Positions 8,771 through 17,372 of a DNA stretch of 64,000 nt are shown here, piece by piece. The number at the start of each line of letters is the position of its first letter. Positions within the stretch are counted from its first letter, which is position 1. The notes below the pieces were generated by a model. That model worked only from the letters and a program-made list of their open reading frames with translations, did not search any database and was not told where the DNA came from. The position numbers and the translations under genes were made by a program. Location of the stretch: positions 248,001-312,000 of the forward strand of contig NZ_JAMDHK010000002.1 of assembly GCF_024721115.1 (NCBI RefSeq), in the 5' to 3' direction. This DNA is from Salipiger pentaromativorans (GTDB lineage Bacteria; Pseudomonadota; Alphaproteobacteria; Rhodobacterales; Rhodobacteraceae).

Positions 8771-8800
8771 CCGCCGCGCAAGGGATTGCGCGGCGGTTTT
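8771..8800. terminator. Bidirectional intrinsic terminator
   Basis: CCGCCGCGCAA (8771-8781) pairs perfectly with TTGCGCGGCGG (8786-8796) across GGGA, followed by TTTT. The opposite strand also ends in T's (A-run at 8762-8768). It separates the convergent Ala/Glu-rich gene and fpr. Confidence 0.9.
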
Positions 8801-8831
8801 GATTCGACATCTCAGCTTGAAAGCGGTGGGA

Positions 8832-9695
8832 TCAGTCGAGGAAGGCTTTTTCCACCACATATTGTTTGGGGTCGGAATTGGCGCCTTCCTCAAGGCCCCA
8901 GTCTTCCAGCATCGCCTTGAGTTCCAAGTTGAAGGCCAGGTTGCCGCAGATCATCGCCCGGTCTGTCTCGGGGTTGATCGGCGCCACGCCGAGATCTGCA
9001 AAAGCCTCGCCCGAGCGCATCAGATCGGTGATGCGGCCCATCTTGGCACTCTCTTCGCGGGTGGTGGTCGGGTAATATTTGATCTTCTTCCAGAAGCCCT
9101 CGCCGATCACCTCGTTCAGCAGCTCGTCGGTCTTCAGGTTTTCGACCAGCGCCGCCCCGTAGTGCAGCTCATCCGCCTCGCGGCAGGTGTGGGTAATGAC
9201 GACCTCGTCGTAATCCTCATAGGTCTGCGGCTCGCGCAGCAGCGAGGCGAAGGGCGCGAATCCGGTGCCGGTGGCGAAGAACCAGATGCGCTTGCCGGGC
9301 AGCAGCGCGTCATGCACCAGCGTGCCCACGGGCTTGGGCCGCAGGATGATCTCGTCGCCGGGCTCGATATGCTGCAGCTTCGAGGTCAGCGGGCCGTCCT
9401 GCACCTTGATCGAATAGAACTCCAGCTCCTCGTCCCAGGAGGGCGAGGCGATGGAATAGGCGCGCAGCAGCGGTTTCTGCTTGCCGGTCTTGGGATCGGG
9501 GTCGCCCATGAGGCCGATCATCACGAACTCGCCCGAGCGGAAGCGCAGCGAGGCGGGGCGCGTCACGCGGAAGGAAAACAGGCGGTCCGTCCAGTGCTTG
9601 ACCTCGGTCACGGTCTGGGCGTCGGGCAGCACCATTTTTTTCGGCGCGTCTGCTGCGGTGGCATTGGTATCGGTCACGGGCGTCATCTCGGTCAT
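8832..9695 (-). CDS. fpr: Ferredoxin--NADP(+) reductase
   Basis: A 287-residue flavoprotein exchanging electrons between NADPH and ferredoxin or flavodoxin. FAD-binding signature LLRAYSIASPSWDEELEFYS contains the RxYS motif. The NAD(P) half shows FFATGTGFAPFASLLR and MICGNLAFNLELKAML. The C-terminus YVVEKAFLD is typical of the bacterial subclass. An ATG 12 bases downstream is possible, but the first is preceded by GAGAGA at normal spacing. It lies downstream of the sulfate-assimilation cluster on the same strand, separated by 82 bases. It could supply reduced ferredoxin for CysI, but it is also a general stress and Fe-S enzyme. Confidence 0.93.
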   Translation of the reverse strand: MTEMTPVTDTNATAADAPKKMVLPDAQTVTEVKHWTDRLFSFRVTRPASLRFRSGEFVMIGLMGDPDPKTGKQKPLLRAYSIASPSWDEELEFYSIKVQDGPLTSKLQHIEPGDEIILRPKPVGTLVHDALLPGKRIWFFATGTGFAPFASLLREPQTYEDYDEVVITHTCREADELHYGAALVENLKTDELLNEVIGEGFWKKIKYYPTTTREESAKMGRITDLMRSGEAFADLGVAPINPETDRAMICGNLAFNLELKAMLEDWGLEEGANSDPKQYVVEKAFLD

Positions 9696-9777
9696 GGCTG
9701 ATCTCTCGGATTTCGTTTGCGTGCAAACAAAATCCGAGTCCTTTTCTAAGGTGTATTACATGATTTTGAAAGGTGGC

Positions 9778-10161
9778 TTAACCGCGCAGGCGGCTTTGAT
9801 AGTCGTGCTGTTGCCAATTTGAGCGAAAGCGCCAGTCTTCCTCGGGCTGGCGGGCGGCCAGATCGTCGGAAATCTCCACCTCGTCAAAGCCCGCGCGGCG
9901 CGCCATGGCATATTGATCCGAGATCACATGCCCCTCGGCGCGCAGCCGGCCCTTGTAGCCGCGCAGCCGCAGCAGCCGCGCCAGGGTAAAGCCGCGCCCG
10001 TCGGCGAAGCTGGGGAAATGGATGCGGATCATCTCCACCTCCGGCGCGATCTCCAGGGTGGCGGGATCGGTCTCGGGGGCAAGCTCCAGCGCGGCTGCGC
10101 CGTCGAAGCCGCGGGTCCAGTCGTCGGGGCCGAAGCCCGCATCGGTCACCAGAATGCTCAT
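9778..10161 (-). CDS. DUF934 family protein, sulfite-reduction accessory
   Basis: A 127-residue small acidic protein (MSILVTDAGFGPDDW..), recognised as DUF934 from the segments IHFPSFADGRGFTLARLLR and LRAEGHVISDQYAMARRAGFDEVE and from its constant position after cysH/cysI. The family is described as probably assisting sulfite reduction; no catalytic motif is evident. Its ATG overlaps the cysH stop (ATGA), so it is the last, translationally coupled gene of the operon. Confidence 0.85.
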   Translation of the reverse strand: MSILVTDAGFGPDDWTRGFDGAAALELAPETDPATLEIAPEVEMIRIHFPSFADGRGFTLARLLRLRGYKGRLRAEGHVISDQYAMARRAGFDEVEISDDLAARQPEEDWRFRSNWQQHDYQSRLRG

Positions 10162-10949
10162 GTGCTCGGTCCTTGTCTCACCATGCGGCCATTCACGAAA
10201 TGGATGCCGCATTCGTCCTTGGTTGCGCCGCGCCAGCGTCCGGCGCGCGGGTCTTCGCCTTCGGCCACCGGCGAGGTGCAGGGGGCGCAGCCGATCGAGG
10301 GGTAGCCCCTGGCCACCAACGGGTGCCGGGGCAGGCGGTTTTCGTCCATATAGGCGCGCACGTCCTCGGGCGCCCAATGCGCCAGCGGGTTGACCTTGAT
10401 GCGGCCGGTGTCCTCTTCGAGCTCGAAGAAATCCAGCGCCGCGCGGGTCTGCGACTGAAAGCGCTTGCGCCCGGTGATCCAGCCGTCGAACCCCGTCAGC
10501 GCGGCCTCCAGCGGCACGGTCTTGCGCAGCGCGCAGCAGGCGTCGGTGTCGGAAAGGCGCAGCGCACCGTGGGGATCGCTGTCGGCAAGCTGCGCCTCGG
10601 AGGTGCGCAGGATGCGCACGTCCTGCAGGTGCAGCCGTTCGGCCACCTCCTGCTGATAGGCAAGGGTCTCGGCAAAGAGCAGCCGGGTGTCGATGAAGAG
10701 CACCGGCGTGCGCCGGTCGATCAGCGCCACCAGATGCAAGAGCACCACCGATTCCGCCCCGAAGGAGGAAACCAGCGCGATCTTGCCCGCCTCGGGATCG
10801 CGCAGCGCGCCCTCGAGCACCGACACCGCGCCATGATGGCGGTAGCGCGCGTTCAGCGCCGCCACCCGCTCGCGCAGGTCCCGCAACTCCGCGAGGCTGC
10901 GCGCCGGGGCGCCTCCGGCGGGAGTATTTGCAGAAAGATGAACGGTCAT
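10158..10949 (-). CDS. cysH: Phosphoadenylyl/adenylyl-sulfate reductase, Fe-S (APS reductase) type
   Basis: The enzyme reduces activated sulfate to sulfite using thioredoxin or glutaredoxin. The 263-residue protein has the P-loop-like SSFGAESVVLLHLV segment, the paired cysteines DACCALRK (Cys138-139), GCAPCTSP (Cys221, Cys224) and the redox-active KDECGIH (Cys247). The CC..CxxC set binds a [4Fe-4S] cluster and marks the adenylyl-sulfate (APS) type rather than the cluster-free PAPS type of E. coli. The first residues, MTVHLSANTPAGGAPARS, are encoded by a copy of the dispersed intergenic repeat at 10910-10942; no alternative start follows before the conserved domain. Five bases separate it from cysI. 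Confidence 0.93.
   Translation of the reverse strand: MTVHLSANTPAGGAPARSLAELRDLRERVAALNARYRHHGAVSVLEGALRDPEAGKIALVSSFGAESVVLLHLVALIDRRTPVLFIDTRLLFAETLAYQQEVAERLHLQDVRILRTSEAQLADSDPHGALRLSDTDACCALRKTVPLEAALTGFDGWITGRKRFQSQTRAALDFFELEEDTGRIKVNPLAHWAPEDVRAYMDENRLPRHPLVARGYPSIGCAPCTSPVAEGEDPRAGRWRGATKDECGIHFVNGRMVRQGPST
10910..10942 (+). repeat. Dispersed repeat A, copy inside the 5' end of cysH
   Basis: The plus strand reads GCCTCCGGCGGGAGTATTT followed by GCAGAAAGATGAA. The same unit recurs with small changes at 18636, 22846, 23824, 31421, 31499 (inverted) and 38834. This is the only copy lying in a coding region; read in reverse it encodes the first residues of CysH. Confidence 0.8.
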
Positions 10950-10954
10950 GGTGT

Positions 10955-12628
10955 TCAGGCCGCCTTTGCCTTCTTGCCGGTTTCCGCGCCGTAGAGCGCG
11001 GTCTTGAAGGGCGCCATGCCGAGGCGGCGATAGGCCTGGAGGAAGCTTTCCTCGCGGCTCTCGCGATGCTCCAGATAGGCCTCCACGATGCGTTCGATGG
11101 CGGGCACGATCTCGTCGGCGGGAAAGCCCGGCCCGGTGCGCTCGCCGAGCGCGGCGGTTTCGGTGGCATCCCCCCCGAGGGTGATCTGGTAGTTCTCCAC
11201 GCCTGCGCGGTCGAGCCCGAGAATGCCGATATGGCCGACATGGTGGTGGCCGCAGGCATTGATGCAGCCGGAGATCTTGATTTTCAGATCGCCGATCTCG
11301 TGCTCGATCTTCAATGCGTCGAAGCGGGTGGCGATCTCCTGCGCGATGGGGATCGAGCGCGCGGTCGCCAGCGCGCAGTAATCCATGCCGGGGCAGGCGA
11401 TGATGTCGGAGATCTTGCCGATATTGGCGGTGCCGAGCCCGTGCGCCTTCAGGATCGCGTGGACCTGCGGCAGGTCGGATTTGTGCACATGCGGCAGCAC
11501 GACGTTCTGTTCGTGGCTGATGCGCAGCTCGTCATGGCCGAAGCGGCGGGCGATGTCGGCCATGACGCGCATCTGCGCGGCCGAAGCGTCGCCCGGCGTT
11601 TGCCCGTGCGGTTTCAGACTGATCTGCGCGATGGCATAGCCCGGCGCCTTGTGGGCGGAGAGGTTGGTGTCGGCCCAGGCGCGGAACACCGGGTCGCTCT
11701 CGTAGGCGCGGTCATAGGCCTCGGCCGGCGCGTTGCGGAAGGCGGGCGGCAGGAACTGCGCCGCGATCTCGTCGAAGAGTTCCAGATCGGCGCCGTTGAA
11801 GGCGGCCTTGGTTTCGGCGAAGCGGGTTTCGACCAGATCGCGGATCTCGTCGATGCCATGCTCGTGCACGGTGATCTTGATGCGCGCCTTGTATTTGTTG
11901 TCGCGGCGGCCCAGCAGGTTCCAGACCGAGACCGTGGCCTCGACGTAGGGCAGCAGGTCGGGCAGCGGCACGAATTCCGCCAGCTCCTTGCCGATCATCG
12001 GGGTGCGGCCAAGCCCGCCGCCCACCAGAATGCGGTAGCCGATGCGGCCGTCGCGCTGGACGATCTGGATGCCGATGTCATGCGCCTTGATCACCGCGCG
12101 GTCGTTGGGGCTGCCTGTGACGGCGATCTTGAACTTGCGCGGCAGGAACTGGAATTCCGGGTGATCGGTGGACCATTGCCGCAGCAGTTCGGCCACCGGG
12201 CGCGGATCGGCGATCTCGTCGGCGGCAGCGCCCGCGAAATGATCGGCGGTCACGTTGCGGATGGTGTTGCCCGAGGTCTGGATGGCGTGCAGCCCGACCT
12301 CGGCCAGCGCGTCGAGCATATCCGGCACGTCCGACAGCTTCGGCCAGTTGTACTGGATGTTCTGCCGGGTGGTGAAATGGCCGTAGCCCTTGTCCCATTT
12401 CTCGGCCAGCAGGGCGAGCCGGTCCATCTGCGCGCCGTTCAGCGTGCCATAGGGGATGGCGACACGCAGCATATAGGCGTGCAGCTGGAGGTAGAGCCCG
12501 TTCATCAGGCGCAGCGGTTTGAACTCGTCCTCGGTCAGCGCGCCGGAAATGCGGCGTTCCACCTGGGCGCGGAACTGGCGGTTGCGCTCGGCGAGGAAGG
12601 CGGTGTCGAACTCGGTGTAGCGGTACAT
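10955..12628 (-). CDS. cysI: Siroheme-dependent nitrite/sulfite reductase
   Basis: A 557-residue reductase carrying out the six-electron reduction of sulfite to sulfide. Two ferrite-reductase halves are visible. HFTTRQNIQYNWPKL lies in the siroheme site of the first. The coupled [4Fe-4S]/siroheme cysteines are CPGMDYC (Cys412, Cys418) and CINAC (Cys455, Cys459), in IIACPGMDYCALATARS and ISGCINACGHHHVGHIG. No flavoprotein subunit is nearby, which suggests ferredoxin as electron donor. Neighbouring cysH and cobA favour sulfite over nitrite as substrate. The start at 12628 gives the conserved MYRYTEFD N-terminus. Confidence 0.93.
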   Translation of the reverse strand: MYRYTEFDTAFLAERNRQFRAQVERRISGALTEDEFKPLRLMNGLYLQLHAYMLRVAIPYGTLNGAQMDRLALLAEKWDKGYGHFTTRQNIQYNWPKLSDVPDMLDALAEVGLHAIQTSGNTIRNVTADHFAGAAADEIADPRPVAELLRQWSTDHPEFQFLPRKFKIAVTGSPNDRAVIKAHDIGIQIVQRDGRIGYRILVGGGLGRTPMIGKELAEFVPLPDLLPYVEATVSVWNLLGRRDNKYKARIKITVHEHGIDEIRDLVETRFAETKAAFNGADLELFDEIAAQFLPPAFRNAPAEAYDRAYESDPVFRAWADTNLSAHKAPGYAIAQISLKPHGQTPGDASAAQMRVMADIARRFGHDELRISHEQNVVLPHVHKSDLPQVHAILKAHGLGTANIGKISDIIACPGMDYCALATARSIPIAQEIATRFDALKIEHEIGDLKIKISGCINACGHHHVGHIGILGLDRAGVENYQITLGGDATETAALGERTGPGFPADEIVPAIERIVEAYLEHRESREESFLQAYRRLGMAPFKTALYGAETGKKAKAA

Positions 12629-12695
12629 CTGTCAGGTCTCCGGCAGCGTCCTTTGCGGAGGCTGCATCCTTTTGAGGGAAGGTCCGGTGGGGGGT

Positions 12696-12995
12696 TCAGC
12701 CTTCGGCCTGTTTGCCGTGCGGGTAATTCGAGGGGCCGGTGGCGCGGAACGCCTCGCGGAAATGCGTGGTCTGCGGGCCCTCGGCGCCAAGTGAGACATC
12801 GGCGAGGTAGACGCCGACCGCCTCGGCATGGCGCGACGAGGCGTCGAGCAGGCGGACCTGGGCCACGGCCTCGTCGGTCAGCACTTCGGCTTCGGTCAGC
12901 GTGCGGACCCAGCTGTCATCGGCGGCGAGATAGATCACGTCGCCTTCGAGCAGCGCGTTGGCGGTGATCACTTTCGGGGTGAAGGCTTTGGACAT
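12696..12995 (-). CDS. DUF2849 family protein in the sulfite-reduction operon
   Basis: A 99-residue protein, MSKAFTPKVITANALLEGDVIYL.., recognised as DUF2849. The family is almost always found between the siroheme methyltransferase and sulfite reductase genes in alphaproteobacteria. No catalytic residues are obvious; it may help cofactor handling or assembly. The ATG shares one base with the cobA stop codon (TGATG), so translation is coupled. A 67-base gap follows before cysI. Confidence 0.85.
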   Translation of the reverse strand: MSKAFTPKVITANALLEGDVIYLAADDSWVRTLTEAEVLTDEAVAQVRLLDASSRHAEAVGVYLADVSLGAEGPQTTHFREAFRATGPSNYPHGKQAEG

Positions 12996-13768
12996 CAGGA
13001 GACCTCCTGTCTTGCGATTGCGGTGGCGCGCGCGGCCTGCGGGGCGAGCCCCAGCAGCAGCACGGCGGGGCCGTCGAGCCGGGCCGCCTCGAGCGTGGCG
13101 GCGAGGGTGGCGAGGGTGGCGGGCATCTGGCGCTCATGGGCGCGCGAGGCGTTCTCGACCACGGTGACCGGGGTCATCGGGTCGGCGCCATGCATGAGCA
13201 GCCGTCCCTGAAGAAAGCGCGCGGCGCGTTTGCCCATGTAGATGGCGGCGACGGCACCGGGGCGGGCCAGCGTGCGCCAGTCCTGCTCGGCAAAGCCTTT
13301 CACGTCATGGCCGGTGAGCAGGCGCAGATCGCTGTTGCGCCCGCGCTTGGTCATCGACACGCCGAGGCTGGCGGCGGCGGCGGTCGCGGCGGTGAGGCCG
13401 GGTGTCACCCGATAGGGGATGCCGGCGGCGTCGAGCGCCTCGGTTTCCTCGTCAAGCCGACCGAAGACGCCGGGATCGCCGGCTTTCAGCCGCACCACGC
13501 GGGCGCCCGAGCGGGCGTGGCCGATGATCAGCGCATTGATCGCGTCCTGTTTCATCGAGGGGCCAAAGCCCTTCTTGCCGACCGGCACCAGCGTGGCATT
13601 CTCGGCGGCGAGGTCGAGGATCTCCTGCGGCACGAGCTGGTCGTGCAGCAGCACCTCGGCGGCGCCGATCAGCCGCATGGCGCGCAGGGTCAGCAGCTCG
13701 GGGTCGCCGGGTCCGGCGCCGACAAAGGCCACGTGCCCCTGGGGCAGAAGAGTCTGTGCAGGTGCCAT
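12995..13768 (-). CDS. cobA: Uroporphyrinogen-III C-methyltransferase
   Basis: The enzyme methylates uroporphyrinogen III twice to precorrin-2, the precursor of siroheme needed by CysI. The 257-residue length matches the single-domain SUMT enzyme rather than trifunctional CysG. Motifs are the N-terminal VGAGPGDPELLTLRA, the VVRLKAGDPGVFGR loop, the VTPGLTAATAAAASLG segment and YMGKRAA. The oxidase/ferrochelatase that completes siroheme is not in the window. It is the first gene of the cluster and faces the Lrp-type regulator across a 151-base intergenic region. Confidence 0.93.
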   Translation of the reverse strand: MAPAQTLLPQGHVAFVGAGPGDPELLTLRAMRLIGAAEVLLHDQLVPQEILDLAAENATLVPVGKKGFGPSMKQDAINALIIGHARSGARVVRLKAGDPGVFGRLDEETEALDAAGIPYRVTPGLTAATAAAASLGVSMTKRGRNSDLRLLTGHDVKGFAEQDWRTLARPGAVAAIYMGKRAARFLQGRLLMHGADPMTPVTVVENASRAHERQMPATLATLAATLEAARLDGPAVLLLGLAPQAARATAIARQEVS

Positions 13769-13919
13769 GGTGCGGGCTCCGGGTTCGGGAAAACTTGCGC
13801 CTAGAATAGAATATTTTCCCTCATTTCCGCTAGGAGGGGGCGATTGATAAGGATTTTGTTCTTCTGTCGCGTTGTGCTAGAAGAAATCGTCTTGCTGCGG
13901 CGCAAAAGGGAGAAAACCG

Positions 13920-14375
13920 ATGCAGATCGACGCGACCGACCGGAAAATCCTTCGCGAGCTGCAAAGCGACGCGGGCCGCTCTCTGGATGAAATCGCCCGC
14001 GCTGTGGGGGCTTCGAAGACGCCGGTCTGGAACCGGATTCGCAAGCTGCGCGAGGCGGGGGTGATCGGCCCGCAGGTGGTGATCGCCGACCCCGACAAGC
14101 TGGGGTTCGAGGCCTGTTTCTTTGTGCTGATCCGCACGTCCGAACATGACGCGGAGTGGCAGCGGCGCTTTCTCGGCGCGGTGCGTGCCCGGCCCGAGGT
14201 GATGGAGGCGCACCGGCTGGCGGGCGACATCGACTATATTCTCAAGGTGCGGGTGCCGAACCCGCGCGCCTATGACGTGTTCTATCAGGCGCTGATTTCC
14301 GAGGTGAAGGTGCACAACGTCACGGCGCTTCTGTCGATGGAGGAGATCAAGGCGACCACGGCGCTGCCGGTGTAG
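13920..14375 (+). CDS. Lrp/AsnC family transcriptional regulator
   Basis: A 151-residue regulator. The N-terminal winged helix-turn-helix is MQIDATDRKILRELQSD..SLDEIARAVGASKTPVWNRIRKLREAGVI. The C-terminal RAM/ligand-binding domain shows HRLAGDIDYILKVRVPNPRAYDVFYQAL. The LAGDIDYILKV segment resembles the effector-binding turn of amino-acid-responsive members. It is divergent from the sulfate-assimilation operon, and by position it probably controls that operon in response to cysteine or a related compound; this is inference. The shared region 13769-13919 is AT-rich around 13805-13875 but shows no clear palindrome. Confidence 0.9.
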   Translation: MQIDATDRKILRELQSDAGRSLDEIARAVGASKTPVWNRIRKLREAGVIGPQVVIADPDKLGFEACFFVLIRTSEHDAEWQRRFLGAVRARPEVMEAHRLAGDIDYILKVRVPNPRAYDVFYQALISEVKVHNVTALLSMEEIKATTALPV

Positions 14376-14384
14376 CCTTCGGGA

Positions 14385-15557
14385 TCAGCCCGTCTCGACC
14401 AGCAGCCGCTCCAGCCCGTGGAAATGATAAAGATCGGCATAGCGCGGCGGGTCGGCCAGGCGCAGGCCGGGCAGGCGGGCGAAGAGGATCGGCAGGGCGG
14501 TTTGCAGCTCCAGCCGGGCGAGCGGCGCGCCGACGCAGAAATGCAGCCCGCCGCCGAAGGCGTGATGCGCCGACGCGCGGCGGGCGGGATCGAAGCGCGC
14601 CGGATCGGGATAGACCGCTGGGTCGCGGTTGGCGGCGCCCAGCAACAGCGCGACCTTATCGCCGCGCCGGAATCTGTGGCCGAAAAGCTCGGCCTCTTCA
14701 TAGGCGTAGCGGGTGAAGAGATGCAGCGGCGGGTCGTGGCGCAGGATCTCTTCCGCGACCTGCGCGGCGCTGTTCTTGTCGATCCAGTGGCCGGTTTCCA
14801 GCAGCGTCTTGAGGCCGTTGCCCATCGTGTGGACGGTGGCTTCGTGCCCGGCGTTCAGCAGCAGGATGCAGGTCGCCGTCAGTTCCTCGGTCGAGAGCCG
14901 GTCGCCCGCCTCCTCGGCGGCGATGAGATGCGACAGCAGATCGTCGCGCGGGCTTTTGCGGCGCTCGGCGATATAGCCTGTCAGGAAGGCGGTGAAGTCG
15001 GCCGAGGCACGGGCGGCGGCGTCCTCGATGGCGCGGGTGCGGCGCGCCTGATACATCGCCACCATGGCGTTGGACCAGTCCAGAAGCTGCGGCGCCATGG
15101 CGTCGGGCACGCCCAGCAGGCGCGCGATCACGATCACCGGGATCGGCTGGCAGAAGGCGGGCAGCAGGTCGACGGGACAGTCCGGGAAGGCGTCGATCAG
15201 CTTATGTGACAGCGCGGCGATCTCCGGCCCCAGCGCGGCGATGCGGCGGGTGGTGAAGGCGCGCAGCACCAGCCCGCGCAGCCTTGTGTGGCGCGGCGGC
15301 TCCAGCTCCAGCATGGAATGCGCCTCGATCGCGTAGAAGGGCGCCAGATGCTCCGGCACCGGCGTGGCCTGCTCGGCGGGGATCTCGCGCCCGAAGCGGC
15401 GGTCGCGCAGCAGCGCATGCACCGCGCGGTGCGAGACGGCACAGAGGCCGTAGGCATCCCAAAAAGCGAGATCTCCGGCGGCGCGCAGCCGGTCGTAGAA
15501 CGGATAGGGGTTCTGCACGAAGGCGGGATCGGTGGGGGATTGCGAAAAGCGCATCAT
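14385..15557 (-). CDS. Cytochrome P450
   Basis: A 390-residue soluble bacterial P450 without membrane anchor. The I-helix oxygen-activation motif is LLNAGHEATVH (AGHEAT, residues 236-241). The ExxR salt bridge is EEILRHDPP (Glu270, Arg273). The heme ligand is Cys341 in FGGGLHFCVGAPLARLE. Substrate is unknown; there is no adjacent ferredoxin. Two adjacent ATGs (15557 and 15554) both fit. It faces the Lrp-type gene tail to tail (nine bases apart) and is divergent from dctB across 60 bases. The open frame runs well beyond 15557 but only antisense to dctB. Confidence 0.93.
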   Translation of the reverse strand: MMRFSQSPTDPAFVQNPYPFYDRLRAAGDLAFWDAYGLCAVSHRAVHALLRDRRFGREIPAEQATPVPEHLAPFYAIEAHSMLELEPPRHTRLRGLVLRAFTTRRIAALGPEIAALSHKLIDAFPDCPVDLLPAFCQPIPVIVIARLLGVPDAMAPQLLDWSNAMVAMYQARRTRAIEDAAARASADFTAFLTGYIAERRKSPRDDLLSHLIAAEEAGDRLSTEELTATCILLLNAGHEATVHTMGNGLKTLLETGHWIDKNSAAQVAEEILRHDPPLHLFTRYAYEEAELFGHRFRRGDKVALLLGAANRDPAVYPDPARFDPARRASAHHAFGGGLHFCVGAPLARLELQTALPILFARLPGLRLADPPRYADLYHFHGLERLLVETG

Positions 15558-15617
15558 GCGCGCGACCCTGCCTTTGCGTGGCTTTCCTGACAAGGTGCGG
15601 ATTGCTATGTCTTTGCC

Positions 15618-17372
15618 ATGAAGAGAGGTTTTCTGCACAGCCGCGCGGCGCTCCTGGCGCTGGCGCTTGCCGCCATCGCCCTGCTGGCGGCGGGGGTCTG
15701 GCGCTCGGCCTATGTGCAGGCGCTGGGGCCGGTGGCGGCGCGCGGGCAGAGCGATCTGGAACTCGCCTCGGACCGGCTGGTCACGCAGCTTCAGCGGTTC
15801 CGCGAATTCGCCGTGCTGACCGCCGATCACCCGGCGCTGGCGGCGCTGCACGAGGGCGGCGCGCGGGCCGAGGCCGACGCCATGCTGCTGCGCGCCGCCG
15901 ACCGCTCCGGCGCGGCGCTGGCGGTTTATGTAGATGCAACGGGCCGGGTGCTGGCGGAATCGGCGCCGGGTCTGCCCGGCTGGGAACTGCATGAGGAGCC
16001 GCTGGACCGTGCCCTCGACGGCGCGCTCGGCGTGGCGCATGGCGCCGGGCCGGAGGGGATCGCGCGGGCGTTTTACTTCGCCGCGCCCAGTTTTTCCGCC
16101 AACGGGCAGGTGCGTGGTGCGCTGATCGTCGCGGTCGACGTGGCGCGGCTGGAACGGGACTGGCGCGGCTCTCTGCCGGCGGTGCTGTTCGTGGATCGCC
16201 AGGGCGAGGTCTTTGCCACAAACCGCTCCGAACTGCTGGGCTGGCGCCGCGAAGGCGGGGGCGCGACGCTGATCTCCGCCGAGGGCGCGCCGCGCGACGT
16301 GGCGGTGCGCAGCCCAGGCGGCTACACCGTCTGGGATCAGCGGTTTTCGCCCTATATCCCGGCGCGGGCGCTGAAGCTCGAGGCGGATCTGCCGGTGATC
16401 GGCATGACCGGCGTTTTGCTGGTGGATGTGGCCCCGGCTGCGGGGCTTGCCGCGCTGCAGGCGGCGGTGGTGGCCGCCGGGGTGCTGTTTTTCGGCACCC
16501 TGCTCTGGGTGGCACTGGAGCGCCGCCGGGCGCTGGCCGAGGTCAATCAGGTGCTGGAGGCGCGGGTCTCGGCCCGCACAAGGGCGCTGGAGCAGAGCAA
16601 CGTCGCGTTGCGCCGCGAGATCGCCGAGCGGCAGGAGGCGGAGGCGGCGCTGAAACGCGCGCAGGCGGAGCTGGTGCAGGCCTCCAAGCTTTCCGCACTC
16701 GGGAAGATGAGCGCGGGCATCAGCCATGAACTGAACCAGCCCTTGATGGCGATCCGCAGCTTTGCCGAGAACGGCGCGGCCTTTCTCGAACGCGGTAAGG
16801 CCGAGCGCGCCGCCGAGAACCTCGGGCGGATCTCGGACATGGCGCAGCGCATGGGGCGGATCATCAAGAACCTGCGCGCCTTCGCCAAGGCCGAGCCGGA
16901 ACCCGCGCGCCGGATCGGCCTTGCCGCCGTGGTGGAAGGCGCGCTCGAGGTGCTGGCGGGGCGCATCGAGGCCACGGGCACCGAGATCGTCTGGCAGCGC
17001 CCGAACCGCGCCACGGTGGTGATGGCGGGCGAGGTGCGGCTGGGGCAGGTGGTGGTGAACCTTCTGTCGAACGCGATGGAGGCCATGGCGGGCTCGGACA
17101 CAAGGCGCATCTTCATCCGCATCTCGCAGGATGACGATGCCGGGCTGGTGCGGCTCACGGTGCGCGACACCGGGCCGGGCATCGCCGACCCGTCGCGCAT
17201 CTTCGATCCGTTCTATTCCACCAAGGAGGTGGGCGCCGAGGAGGGCATGGGGCTGGGCCTCTCGATCTCCTATGGCATCGTCGAGGGGTTTGGCGGAAAG
17301 CTGCGCGGCGAGAATGTGGAGGGCGGCGCGCTTTTCACCATCGAGCTGCAACAGGCGAGGGAAATCGCATGA
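15618..17372 (+). CDS. dctB: C4-dicarboxylate sensor histidine kinase DctB-like
   Basis: A 584-residue membrane sensor kinase. Membrane segments are near residues 10-28 and 280-300, enclosing a periplasmic double-PAS-like sensor (about 30-275). A coiled-coil linker (about 300-355) leads to the HisKA domain, with the phospho-acceptor His370 in SAGISHELNQPLMAI. The ATPase shows the N box LLSNAMEAM (Asn485), DTGPGI and GMGLGLSIS. The GISHELNQPL form is typical of DctB. It overlaps the response-regulator gene by ATGA, and a TRAP transporter operon follows within 1 kb. Confidence 0.9.
   Translation: MKRGFLHSRAALLALALAAIALLAAGVWRSAYVQALGPVAARGQSDLELASDRLVTQLQRFREFAVLTADHPALAALHEGGARAEADAMLLRAADRSGAALAVYVDATGRVLAESAPGLPGWELHEEPLDRALDGALGVAHGAGPEGIARAFYFAAPSFSANGQVRGALIVAVDVARLERDWRGSLPAVLFVDRQGEVFATNRSELLGWRREGGGATLISAEGAPRDVAVRSPGGYTVWDQRFSPYIPARALKLEADLPVIGMTGVLLVDVAPAAGLAALQAAVVAAGVLFFGTLLWVALERRRALAEVNQVLEARVSARTRALEQSNVALRREIAERQEAEAALKRAQAELVQASKLSALGKMSAGISHELNQPLMAIRSFAENGAAFLERGKAERAAENLGRISDMAQRMGRIIKNLRAFAKAEPEPARRIGLAAVVEGALEVLAGRIEATGTEIVWQRPNRATVVMAGEVRLGQVVVNLLSNAMEAMAGSDTRRIFIRISQDDDAGLVRLTVRDTGPGIADPSRIFDPFYSTKEVGAEEGMGLGLSISYGIVEGFGGKLRGENVEGGALFTIELQQAREIA

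Noticed and set aside
10928-12967. 679-codon plus-strand frame over the cysI region
   Set aside because: It is antisense to CysI, whose Fe-S/siroheme cysteines are clear; it has no ribosome site or recognisable domain.
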